NCBI RefSeq assembly: GCF_004023625.1
Contig: NZ_RPDJ01000006.1
Span: forward strand, 310,001 to 374,000
Direction of reading: 5' to 3'
Source: Streptomyces cavernae
Lineage (GTDB): Bacteria > Actinomycetota > Actinomycetes > Streptomycetales > Streptomycetaceae
Length of the DNA: 64,000 bases
Every line of letters starts with the position of its first letter. Position 1 is the first letter of the stretch. The notes under the pieces are model-generated. The model saw only the letters and a program-made list of their open reading frames with translations, was not told the DNA's origin and made no database searches. This document shows positions 35,802 to 43,772 of this stretch, piece after piece. Both the position numbers and the translations under genes were made by a program.

Positions 35802-36680
35802 CAGCTTCTTGGCGTCCGTCGCACGGGCGGTGGCCGACGTGGAGGCGAGGACCGTACCGATGATCGTCTTTCCGTTGCGGGTGGCGGCGAAGACCAGGCA
35901 GTACCCGGCCTCCGGGCCCGAACCGGTCTTCACGCCGATGGCGCCGGTGTAGGTCCCGAGCAGCGGGTTGGTGTTGGTCCACGGCGCCATGGTGCGGGTG
36001 GTGCCGGTCTTGGTGATCGTCCTCGCCGTGTACGACTTCGTCTTCACGATCGCGCGGAAGTTGGTGTTCTTCAGTGCCGCACGGGCGAGTTTCGTCAGGT
36101 CGCGCGGCGTCGAGTAGTTGGCGCCGCGGCCGATGCCGTCGAAGGAGTCGAAGTGCGTGTTCGTCAGACCGAGGTTCCTGGCCTTCGTGTTCATCTTGGA
36201 GATGAAGGACTTCACACGGGCCGCGCGAGTGGTGCCGCTGCCGAACTTGTCGGCCAGCGCGTACGCGGCGTCACAGCCGGACGGCAGCATCAGGCCGTAC
36301 AGCAGCTGGCGGACGGTGACCTTGTCACCCACGATCAGCTTGGCGTTGGAGGCGTAGTTGTTGGCGACGATGTAGTCGCTGTACGCCTTCTGGATCGTGA
36401 CCTTGCTGTCGAGGTTCAGGTTCGACTGTCCGAGCACGACCAGCGCGGTCATGATCTTCGTGGTGGAGCCGGTGGAACGGCGGTAGTCCGCGGCCTTGGT
36501 GAAGAGCGTCTTGCCCGTGGCGCTGTTCATCACGTAGCCGCCCTTGGCGGCGATGGTGGGCTTGGCGACCGTGGCGGCCTGCGCGGACGTCGTCAGGGTG
36601 CCGACGGCGGCCATGGCTCCTGCGGTGAGGGAGACGATGGCGGCTCTGCCGATACGCGTGCCCTTAATGCCGGTAATCAA
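35775..36680 (-). CDS. D-alanyl-D-alanine carboxypeptidase (S11, penicillin-binding)
   Basis: A 301-residue secreted enzyme. Signal peptide 1-35 (cleavage after TSAQA), active-site serine in S72-T-T-K75, SGC (134-136, in place of SGN, as in other actinobacterial members), and KTG at 251-253. It removes the terminal D-Ala from peptidoglycan pentapeptides outside the membrane. The start is the TTG at 36680: GGAG lies 8 nt upstream and the signal peptide begins properly there. A longer open reading from 36896 has no RBS. The C-terminal beta-domain of PBP5 is absent. Confidence 0.88.
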   Translation of the reverse strand: MITGIKGTRIGRAAIVSLTAGAMAAVGTLTTSAQAATVAKPTIAAKGGYVMNSATGKTLFTKAADYRRSTGSTTKIMTALVVLGQSNLNLDSKVTIQKAYSDYIVANNYASNAKLIVGDKVTVRQLLYGLMLPSGCDAAYALADKFGSGTTRAARVKSFISKMNTKARNLGLTNTHFDSFDGIGRGANYSTPRDLTKLARAALKNTNFRAIVKTKSYTARTITKTGTTRTMAPWTNTNPLLGTYTGAIGVKTGSGPEAGYCLVFAATRNGKTIIGTVLASTSATARATDAKKLLTYGFQVG

Positions 36681-36944
36681 AGTGAACGCTCCGAATGCGT
36701 CAAATGCCCCTGCGAAAACGACACATGACAGTGCCGTCGGTCGGAAGACTCTCGAACAACAGAAAGGGATGCACGGCAGTCGGGTGTTGGTTCCGTGACG
36801 TGCGTTACATCTCTGGGAGAGCCTTTTCCGTGGGGGCAGGGCGGCCGGGTGGCCGGTCGGACGGGCGTTCGGTCCACGCTCCTCTGGCGTCCGCATGATG
36901 GACGACCCACGACCATGCGTACGTGTTGTATCTAAGATGTGCGC

Positions 36945-37619
36945 ATGCCTTCAGCCCCGTCTCCGACCGCCCCTCGGCCCGTCAAGCAGCCGCCCGCCGC
37001 CGACCGTGTCTACCAGCACGTCAAGGAAGGCGTCCTGGACCGGAGTTACGAGGGCGGCACCCTGCTCACCGAGGGGGAGCTCGCCGAGGCCGTGGGGGTC
37101 TCGCGGACCCCGGTACGCGAGGCGCTGCTCAGGCTCGAGGTGGAGGGGCTGATCAAGCTCTACCCGAAGAAGGGCGCGCTGGTCCTCCCGGTCTCCGCGC
37201 AGGAGATCGCGGATGTCGTGGAGACCCGGCTGCTGGTCGAGGAGCACGCCATCCGCAAGGCGGTGCCCGCCTCACCCCAGCTCGTCGAGCGGCTCGCCGA
37301 ACTCCTCCAGCGGCAGCAGACCCAGGCGGCCGCGGGGGACCTCGCCGGGGCCGCCGTCACGGACCGCTGCTTCCACGCCGAGATCGTGCGCAGCGGAGGC
37401 AACGAGATACTCTCCCGCCTCTACGACCAACTGCGCGACCGGCAGCTCAGGATGGGCGTCGCGATCATGCACTCGCACCCCGACCGGATCGCCAAGGGGC
37501 TCAGCGAACACGAGGAGATCCTCGACGCGCTGCGCTCCGGTGACGCGGACGCGGCGGTAGCGGTCGTCTCCCGGCACATCGGCTGGTTCTCCCACCTCGC
37601 GCGGGGCGACGTCCGATGA
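36945..37619 (+). CDS. GntR family regulator (FadR/FCD type)
   Basis: A 224-residue regulator. The N-terminal winged helix (DRVYQHVKEGVLDRSYEGGTLL, then SRTPVREALLRLEVEGLI, ~18-80) and the C-terminal FCD ligand domain (ADVVETRLLVEEHAIR, DRCFHAEIVRSGG, HSHPDRIAKGLSEHEEIL with metal-binding histidines) are typical. Usually such proteins sense an organic acid and repress the neighbouring transporter. The MFS gene starts within its stop codon. TAAGAT at 36933-36938 lies only 7 nt before ATG 36945, so the mRNA may be leaderless. Confidence 0.88.
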   Translation: MPSAPSPTAPRPVKQPPAADRVYQHVKEGVLDRSYEGGTLLTEGELAEAVGVSRTPVREALLRLEVEGLIKLYPKKGALVLPVSAQEIADVVETRLLVEEHAIRKAVPASPQLVERLAELLQRQQTQAAAGDLAGAAVTDRCFHAEIVRSGGNEILSRLYDQLRDRQLRMGVAIMHSHPDRIAKGLSEHEEILDALRSGDADAAVAVVSRHIGWFSHLARGDVR

Positions 37620-38995
37620 GCTCCTCCGCCTCACCGGACTCCTCAGGATCCTCCGGCCCCTCCCGCAGGTCCCCCTCCTCCCGCTCTTCCCGGTCCTCCG
37701 GCTCCGGAGTCTCGCTGCCCGGTGATCCCCCCGGTGGCCGGCGCGCGGTCGTCGTGTGGTCCGTCGGTGTCGCCGTCTACTTCGTCGCCGTCATCTTTCG
37801 CACCTCGCTGGGGGTTGCCGGTCTCGACGCCGCGGACCGCTTCCAGGTGAACGCCTCGGCGCTGTCCACCTTCTCCATCCTCCAACTGCTCGTCTACGCG
37901 GGCATGCAGATACCGGTGGGCCTGCTGGTCGACCGGCTCGGCACCAAGAAGGTGCTGGCGCTCGGGGCGGTGCTGTTCACCGCGGGGCAACTGGGGTTCG
38001 CGCTCTCGCCGTCCTACGGGATGGCCCTCGCCGCGCGCGGACTGCTCGGCTGCGGTGACGCGATGACGTTCATCAGCGTGCTGCGGCTGGGCACACGCTG
38101 GTTCCCGGCGCGGCGCGGACCACTGGTGGCACAGCTCGCGGGTCTCGTGGGCATGGCGGGCAACCTGGTCTCCACGCTCGTCCTGGCCCGGCTGCTGCAC
38201 GGGATCGGCTGGACCGCGGCCTTCGGGGGCAGCGCGGTCGCGGGCGTCGTCGTTCTCGTACTGCTGCTGCTGTTCCTGAAGGACCACCCCGAAGGGCACG
38301 AACCCGAACCGTTCCCGCACCAGGGGGCCGCGTACGTACGACGGCAGATCCTGGCCGCCTGGCGGGAGCCTGGGACGCGCCTGGGGATGTGGGTGCACTT
38401 CACCACGCAGTTCCCGGCGATGGTGTTCCTGCTGCTGTGGGGCATGCCCTTCCTGGTCGAGACCCAGGGGCTGTCACGGGCCGGCGCGGGTGAACTGCTC
38501 ACGCTGGTCGTGCTGTCGAACATGACGATCGGCCTGGTGTTCGGGCAGATCGTCGCCCGGCACCACGCGGCCCGGCTCCCCCTGGCGCTGGGCACGATCG
38601 GCACCACGGCGGCGGTCTGGGGGGCGACGCTGGCGTATCCCGGCGGGCACGCCCCGATGTGGCTGCTGATCGTGCTGTGCACGGTGCTCGGCGCGTGCGG
38701 TCCGGCGTCGATGATCGGCTTCGACTTCGCGCGGCCCGCGAACCCGCCGACACGTCAGGGCACCGCCTCCGGCATCACCAACATGGGCGGTTTCGTGGCC
38801 TCCATGACGACCTTGCTGGCGGTCGGCATCCTGCTGGACGCGACCGGCGACAACTACCGGATCGCGTTCTCGGCGGTCTTCGTCCTTCAGGCGCTGGGCC
38901 TCAGCCAGATACTGCGGCTGCGCGACAGGGCCGCACGCCGGGAGCGGGAGCGGCTGGTGGCGAGCCGGGTGGAGACGGTGCACGTGCCGGCCTGA
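37616..38995 (+). CDS. MFS transporter
   Basis: A 459-residue major facilitator with 12 predicted helices after a Ser-rich cytoplasmic N-terminus (~1-40). The loop 2-3 motif is DRLGTKKVL (canonical DRxGRR-like), and several helices are clear (FSILQLLVYAGMQIPVG, VVVLVLLLLFL). Substrate unknown. Translational coupling with the GntR gene (ATGA) suggests the regulator controls uptake or export of its own ligand. Confidence 0.88.
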   Translation: MSSSASPDSSGSSGPSRRSPSSRSSRSSGSGVSLPGDPPGGRRAVVVWSVGVAVYFVAVIFRTSLGVAGLDAADRFQVNASALSTFSILQLLVYAGMQIPVGLLVDRLGTKKVLALGAVLFTAGQLGFALSPSYGMALAARGLLGCGDAMTFISVLRLGTRWFPARRGPLVAQLAGLVGMAGNLVSTLVLARLLHGIGWTAAFGGSAVAGVVVLVLLLLFLKDHPEGHEPEPFPHQGAAYVRRQILAAWREPGTRLGMWVHFTTQFPAMVFLLLWGMPFLVETQGLSRAGAGELLTLVVLSNMTIGLVFGQIVARHHAARLPLALGTIGTTAAVWGATLAYPGGHAPMWLLIVLCTVLGACGPASMIGFDFARPANPPTRQGTASGITNMGGFVASMTTLLAVGILLDATGDNYRIAFSAVFVLQALGLSQILRLRDRAARRERERLVASRVETVHVPA

Positions 38996-39397
38996 GGCTT
39001 GCTGTTGCCGTCGTTGTTGCTGGCGGTGCAGGGCGCATGCCTGGTGGAAGGCGCTGTTGCCGTGCGGTGCAGGGCGCTTGCCCGGTGGAAGGCGCTGTCG
39101 CCGTGCGGTGCAGGGCGCTTTCCCGGCCCCGTGGTTGGCGCTTCTTTCGTGGGTGCAGGGCGCATTCCCCCGCCCGGTGGTTCGCGCTTCTTCCGTGCGG
39201 TGCAAGGCGGCTCCTCGGGGAACGTGGCTGAGCAGCGGAAATGTTGCTGTGTCACAGCCGTGCGACGGCGATGTCCTGAAGCGAGGACGGGTGTGACCTG
39301 AGGGCTCGTCGAGCCCTCATAGTCATCAAGTGGCGGGAACGCGGCGGAAAAGCCGCCGACATCCCGCTGGTCCCCACATCGGAAGGAACCTCCCGTT
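38996..39397. repeat. Tandem minisatellite in the gap after the MFS gene
   Basis: GGTGCAGGGCGC starts at 39025, 39066, 39107 and 39152, and as GGTGCAAGGCGG at 39199, so the period is 41, 41, 45 and 47 bp. Units carry CCCGGTGGAAGGCGCTGT. From ~39215 to 39397 the sequence becomes ordinary, with GCTCGTCGAGCCCTCATAG at ~39303 and AAGGAACC as RBS of the lipoprotein gene. No gene is supported. Confidence 0.82.
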
Positions 39398-40234
39398 ATG
39401 AACCGCCACCTGCGCAAGGCCGTCGTCGTCACCGCCGCGATCACCGCCGGCCTGCTGATGACCGCTTGCCAGAACGACTCCGCGACCGGCAACTCGTCGT
39501 CCGGCAAGGGCGGAAGCGACTCGGCCCCGGTCGCGAACAACGCGGCGGACTCCAAGACCTCCAAGTCCAAGGGCGTCAGCGGCACGTTCAGCGGAGGCAA
39601 GGTCACCTACCTCGCTCCGGGCAAGTACATCGTGTCCGTTCCGGGCAAGAGCGATCAGCAGTTCTGGGTCGCCGACGACACCGAGGTCTACGGCGTGGGC
39701 ACCATATGCGGAGAGGCGCCTTCCAAGGTCGACGCGCCGTGCACGCTGGACCAGCTGGAGTCGGCCACCAAGAAGGGTGCCGTGGGTGCGGACGTGACGA
39801 TGAAGGACGGGGTCGCGACGAAGATCTTCGAGCGCCGGGCCTCCCAGGGATCCGGCTCCTCCGGCTCCGGCTCCTCCGGCTCCGGCTCTTCCGGCTCCGG
39901 CTCTTCCGGCTCCGGCTCCTCCGGTTCCGGCTCCGGCGACACGACCCTGGAGGGCATCAACAAGGGCAAGGGCGTGAACGGCACCTGGTTCGGCGCGGTG
40001 TCCTACCTGGCGCCGGGCAAGTACACGGTCTCCGACCAGAAGGGCGTGGAGCAGGCGTTCTTCGTCGCCGAGGACACCAAGATCTGGGGCGCCGGCGACA
40101 TCTGCGGGGACGCCGAGGGGCAGGCCGCCGAGCAGTGCACCGAGGCGCAGCTCGAGGCCGCCGCGAAGAAGGGCTTCGACGCCGAGGTGAAGATCAGCAA
40201 TGGGATCGCCACGACGATCACCGACAACCACTGA
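39398..40234 (+). CDS. Lipoprotein with two homologous domains joined by a Gly-Ser linker
   Basis: A 278-residue lipoprotein: signal peptide with lipobox LMTAC (lipidated Cys 24). Repeat 1 (~58-144) and repeat 2 (~190-276) share the pattern KGVxGT...YLAPGKYxVS...FxVAxDT...GxxxICG...CTxxQLExAxKKG...GxATxI. Between them lies a linker of GSGSS units repeated about six times, encoded by near-identical 15-bp DNA. Each domain has two cysteines, likely a disulfide. No family is recognised; the role is unknown. It is anchored outside the membrane. ATG 39398 follows GGAAGGAACC. Confidence 0.85.
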   Translation: MNRHLRKAVVVTAAITAGLLMTACQNDSATGNSSSGKGGSDSAPVANNAADSKTSKSKGVSGTFSGGKVTYLAPGKYIVSVPGKSDQQFWVADDTEVYGVGTICGEAPSKVDAPCTLDQLESATKKGAVGADVTMKDGVATKIFERRASQGSGSSGSGSSGSGSSGSGSSGSGSSGSGSGDTTLEGINKGKGVNGTWFGAVSYLAPGKYTVSDQKGVEQAFFVAEDTKIWGAGDICGDAEGQAAEQCTEAQLEAAAKKGFDAEVKISNGIATTITDNH

Positions 40235-40345
40235 GCGGGCGTACGGCGGCTGGACGGCCACCCCGGGGGCTCACCCCCCGGGCCACCGCTTCGTTCGTCA
40301 CGGCCTCACCGACAGCTGGTTACGGCGCACGTAGTCGGTTGCGTT

Positions 40346-40390
40346 GGTTCTTCGGTTCTTCGGTTCTACGGTTCTTCGGTTCGTTGGTTC
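40346..40390. repeat. GGTTCTTC microsatellite
   Basis: The 8-bp unit GGTTCTTC is repeated in about five slightly degenerate copies (40346, 40354, 40362, 40370, 40378). The surrounding 177-bp gap lies between the lipoprotein gene and a convergent gene. Confidence 0.85.
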
Positions 40391-40411
40391 GCGGCGCACG
40401 GCGCACAGCGA

Positions 40412-41236
40412 CTACGGCGTGACCGCGAACGAGTTCAGGATCGCCGACGTCAGCGCCGGATCGCCCTCCGTCTTGATGCGGTCCGCCGCCCCCTCGGGCG
40501 TCACCCGGCCGCAGGCCAGGCGGACGTACGTCTCCCAGTCGAGGTTCAGGGCGGCCGCTGGGCCGAGGGACGGCGCACCGTCGATCGAGCCGCGGCCCTC
40601 GGCGTCAACCCGCACCGTTCGCAGGAACTCGACCGGGCCGTGCACGTCCACCACGACCGCCGAGTTCGGCGAAGCACCCGCGTCCTTCGCGACCACCTTC
40701 GGCAGGGCCTCCAGGAGCGCGTCCCGGACGACATACGCGCCCGGCGAGTCCAGGTTCCCCGGTTGAGCGAGCGCGGTCCGCAGGTCCTGCTCGTGCACCC
40801 ACACGTCGAAGGCACGCCTGCGCATGGCCCCTTCGAGGGTCTCCTCGCGGCCGAGGGGCCCGCGGACCTTGGCGTCCGGCTCCCGCGACTCGTTGCGCAG
40901 CTGACGCATCCGCCGGATGATCGTGTACTCCAGCTCGGCGGTCATCTCCGGCGCGGTGTGATGGCGCCGGACGTCGACCTGCATCTCCATATAGCGCTGA
41001 TGTTCGTTCGTGACGTGGAACAGGTCGCGCGGCAGGGTGTGGATGGGCCGCGGGTCGCCGAGCATCTCGCACTCCATGCCGATGACATGCGACACGACGT
41101 CGCGCACCGACCAGGCCGGGCAGGGAGTGCGCCGGTTCCACTCACCCTCGACGAGGGGTGACACCAGCTCGGTTATCGCTTCGATGGAGTGGGTCCAGGC
41201 GTCGGCGTAGGACTGAAGACTGGGATGCAGACTCAC
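40412..41236 (-). CDS. Maleylpyruvate isomerase-like, mycothiol-dependent DinB-fold protein
   Basis: A 274-residue protein with the N-terminal metal-binding MDMPI domain: WTHSIEAITELV, TPCPAWSVRDVVSHVIGME (metal His), and WVHEQDLRTAL. The C-terminal half resembles the SCP2-like MDMPI_C part (VEFLRTVRVDAEGRG). Family members use mycothiol in isomerase or transferase reactions; the substrate is unknown. ATG 41236 is divergent from the nitrilase gene across 145 bp. Confidence 0.85.
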   Translation of the reverse strand: MSLHPSLQSYADAWTHSIEAITELVSPLVEGEWNRRTPCPAWSVRDVVSHVIGMECEMLGDPRPIHTLPRDLFHVTNEHQRYMEMQVDVRRHHTAPEMTAELEYTIIRRMRQLRNESREPDAKVRGPLGREETLEGAMRRRAFDVWVHEQDLRTALAQPGNLDSPGAYVVRDALLEALPKVVAKDAGASPNSAVVVDVHGPVEFLRTVRVDAEGRGSIDGAPSLGPAAALNLDWETYVRLACGRVTPEGAADRIKTEGDPALTSAILNSFAVTP

Positions 41237-41381
41237 GAACGGGACCCCTCGGGCGGTCGGTACGCGGGCAGATGGGTGTCTTGGAACGCTAAGTTACGCT
41301 GCTGAGAGGCACACCGGCAGTGCTTTCGTGTGACGATCGTAGAGCCCGTATTCGCATCTCGAATGCCAGGACGGTGGTAGT

Positions 41382-42185
41382 GTGCGCGCCTCGCTCATCC
41401 AGATCGGCGTAACCGATGACGAATCGGTCGAAAACCGCAGGCAACGTGTTGCTTCCTTGGTCCGTGAGGCGGGCCGGGAGGGCGCGGATCTGGTCGTTCT
41501 TCCCGAGCTCTGGACGACCGGTGCGTTCGCATACGAGTCGTTCGCCGCGGAGGCCGAACCGCTCGAGGGAGTCACGTACGAGGTGATGGCCAAGGCGGCG
41601 AGCGACGCGGGAGCGTGGCTGCACGCCGGGTCCATCCCGGAGCGGGACCCCGAGGGCCCGCTCTACAACACCTCTCTCGTCTTCTCCCCCTCCGGCGAAC
41701 TGGCCGCGGCCTACCGCAAGATCCACCGCTTCGGCTTCGACAAGGGCGAGGCCGTGCTGATGGGGGCCGGGGCCGAACTGGTCACCACCCGTCTGCCCGA
41801 GACCACGCTGGGCCTCGCCACCTGCTACGACCTGCGCTTCCCGGAGCTCTTCCGGGGCCTGGTCGACGTGGGGGCCGAGACGCTGGTCATCCCGGCGGGC
41901 TGGCCGGAGCGCCGGCTGGCGCACTGGACGCTGCTGGCCCGGGCGCGGGCGGTGGAGAACCAGGCGTACGTCCTCGCCTGCGGCACGGCCGGGACGCACG
42001 CACGGGTCCCGCAGGCGGGTCACTCGATCGTGGTGGACCCGTGGGGCGAGGTCCTGGCGGAGGCCGGGGCCGGCGAAGAGGTGCTCACGGTGGAGTTCGA
42101 CCCCGGGCGGGTCGCGAAGACCCGGGAGCAGTTCCCCGCGCTGAAGGACCGCATGCTGGGACTCACGGCACCGCCTCGGCGGTGA
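41382..42185 (+). CDS. Carbon-nitrogen hydrolase (nitrilase superfamily)
   Basis: A 267-residue hydrolase with the Glu-Lys-Cys triad: E in VLPELWTTG (~42), K in AYRKIHRFG (~111), C in TCYDLRFPE (~149). It cleaves amide C-N bonds, probably as an omega-amidase or N-carbamoyl/deaminated-glutathione type amidase; the branch cannot be told by eye. GTG 41382 is the first start with a weak upstream GG-rich RBS. It is a single gene, convergent with the GlxA regulator. Confidence 0.87.
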   Translation: MRASLIQIGVTDDESVENRRQRVASLVREAGREGADLVVLPELWTTGAFAYESFAAEAEPLEGVTYEVMAKAASDAGAWLHAGSIPERDPEGPLYNTSLVFSPSGELAAAYRKIHRFGFDKGEAVLMGAGAELVTTRLPETTLGLATCYDLRFPELFRGLVDVGAETLVIPAGWPERRLAHWTLLARARAVENQAYVLACGTAGTHARVPQAGHSIVVDPWGEVLAEAGAGEEVLTVEFDPGRVAKTREQFPALKDRMLGLTAPPRR

Positions 42186-42291
42186 GCCCGTGCGGGGGTT
42201 GAGGGCAGGGCGGCTTGCGAGGTTCCCCGAGCCCCTGTCGGTACGCACAGGCCGCCCCTGTCGGCCTGCACCTGACAGCCCAGGGGCGCGG

Positions 42292-43299
42292 TCACGCCGG
42301 GAGGCCGAAGCGGCGGCGGTAGGACGACGGGGTGAGGCCTGTCTCCCGGCGTAGGCGGTTCCGGAGGTTGGCGGCGGTGCCCAGGCCGCAGCGTTGGGCC
42401 ACCACGTCCAGGCGGGTCTCGCCGCGTTCGATGAGCCGGCACGCGAGTGCCACCCTCTCACCGGTCAGCCACGCCAGCGGCGTCGTGCCGAGCTGGGCGC
42501 GGAAACGGCGGTGGAGGGTGGCGGGCGAGACTGCGGCGCGGGAGGCGAGGTCCGCGACGGTGAGCGGTTCCCCCAGCCGCTCCTGGGCCCACGCCAGCAG
42601 CGGGGCCAGCGACTCGTCCGGCACGTCGGGCACCGGGCGTTCCACGAACTGCCGCTGACCGCCGTCGCGGTGGGCGGCGAAGACCAGCCGGCGGGACACC
42701 GAGTTGGCGATCTCCGCGCCGTGGTCGCGGCGGATCAGATACAGCCCGAGGTCGAGCGCCGCAGCGCTGCCCGCCGCCGTGAGGATCTCGCCCTCGTCGA
42801 CGTAGAGGACGTCGGGTTCCAGCAGCACCTTCGGATGCAGGGAACGGAATTCGTCGACCCAGCGCCAATGAGTAGTGGCCCGGCGTCCGTCGAGCAGCCC
42901 GGCCTCCGCGAGCGCGAAGCTGCCGGTGCAGAAGCTGACGATCCGGGTGCCGCGGGCGTGGGCGTACCGGACGGCGTCGAGGACGGCGGGGGCCCGGGGT
43001 ACGACGTTGTCGGGGCGGCCGGGCACGATCAGGGTGTCCGCGTCCTCGACGGCCTCGAGCCCGGGTGCCCCGGTCATCACGAAGAAGCCGTGGTTCATCC
43101 GGACGTCGGGGGCGGGCGTGCACAGGGTGAGCTCGTACAGCGGTCCTGGCAGGTCCAGTTCGGGCCGCGGCAACCCGAACAGTTCAGTCGCGACCCCCAC
43201 TTCGAAGGGGTTGGTGGACTCGTCAACGATCACGAGGACCCGGTGCGTCTTCGCTCGGTGCGGCTTCGTCGGCCCCTGCTGAGAGGATCCTTGCGGCAT
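42292..43299 (-). CDS. GlxA family AraC-type regulator with amidase-like domain
   Basis: A 335-residue protein: N-terminal DJ-1/PfpI-like domain (~18-195; VSFCTGSFALAEAGLLDGRRATTHW with the conserved Cys/His region) and a C-terminal AraC helix-turn-helix pair (~225-335; LADLASRAAVSPATLHRRF and QRCGLGTAANLRNRLRRETG). Such activators usually control catabolic genes; the target is unknown. The cupin gene is divergent from it across only 51 bp, so joint control is plausible. Confidence 0.9.
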   Translation of the reverse strand: MPQGSSQQGPTKPHRAKTHRVLVIVDESTNPFEVGVATELFGLPRPELDLPGPLYELTLCTPAPDVRMNHGFFVMTGAPGLEAVEDADTLIVPGRPDNVVPRAPAVLDAVRYAHARGTRIVSFCTGSFALAEAGLLDGRRATTHWRWVDEFRSLHPKVLLEPDVLYVDEGEILTAAGSAAALDLGLYLIRRDHGAEIANSVSRRLVFAAHRDGGQRQFVERPVPDVPDESLAPLLAWAQERLGEPLTVADLASRAAVSPATLHRRFRAQLGTTPLAWLTGERVALACRLIERGETRLDVVAQRCGLGTAANLRNRLRRETGLTPSSYRRRFGLPA

Positions 43300-43350
43300 G
43301 AGCGATTTCTAGCACTCGTGGCAAGGGGCCGTACCCCGGACGATGACCTC

Positions 43351-43743
43351 ATGACACCGGAACCCATCTCCCTGGACGAAGCCCTCGCCTCCTTCGACGA
43401 GCTGTGGAGCCCGCGCATCGTCACCGCCGTCAACGACTACGACGTCCGTGTCGCGAAGGTCGAGGGCGAGCACATCTGGCACGTGCACGACGACACCGAC
43501 GAGTTCTTCCTGGTCCTGGCCGGGGAGTTGCGGATCGTCCTGCGCGAGCCCGGCGGCGAACGCACGGTCACCCTTCCCAAGGGCGCGGTCTTCACCGTCC
43601 CACGCGGTACCGAGCACAAGCCGGTCTCCCCGGAGGGCGCATCGATCCTCCTCTTCGAACCCACCGGCACCCTCACGGTCGGCGACCGCCACGACGCGGT
43701 CCCGTCCCACGTGGACGCCACCACGGGCCACAGGCTGACCTGA
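43351..43743 (+). CDS. Cupin domain protein
   Basis: A 130-residue single cupin barrel with metal-binding motif HVHDDTDEFFLVLAGE (first motif) and PRGTEHKP (second). Cupins of this size bind Fe or Mn for isomerase, dioxygenase or sensing roles. ATG 43351 is 51 bp from the divergent GlxA gene, and the next gene begins 29 bp after its stop. Confidence 0.85.
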   Translation: MTPEPISLDEALASFDELWSPRIVTAVNDYDVRVAKVEGEHIWHVHDDTDEFFLVLAGELRIVLREPGGERTVTLPKGAVFTVPRGTEHKPVSPEGASILLFEPTGTLTVGDRHDAVPSHVDATTGHRLT

Positions 43744-43772
43744 GTGCTCGTCCCTCCTGGCACCCTGGACAC

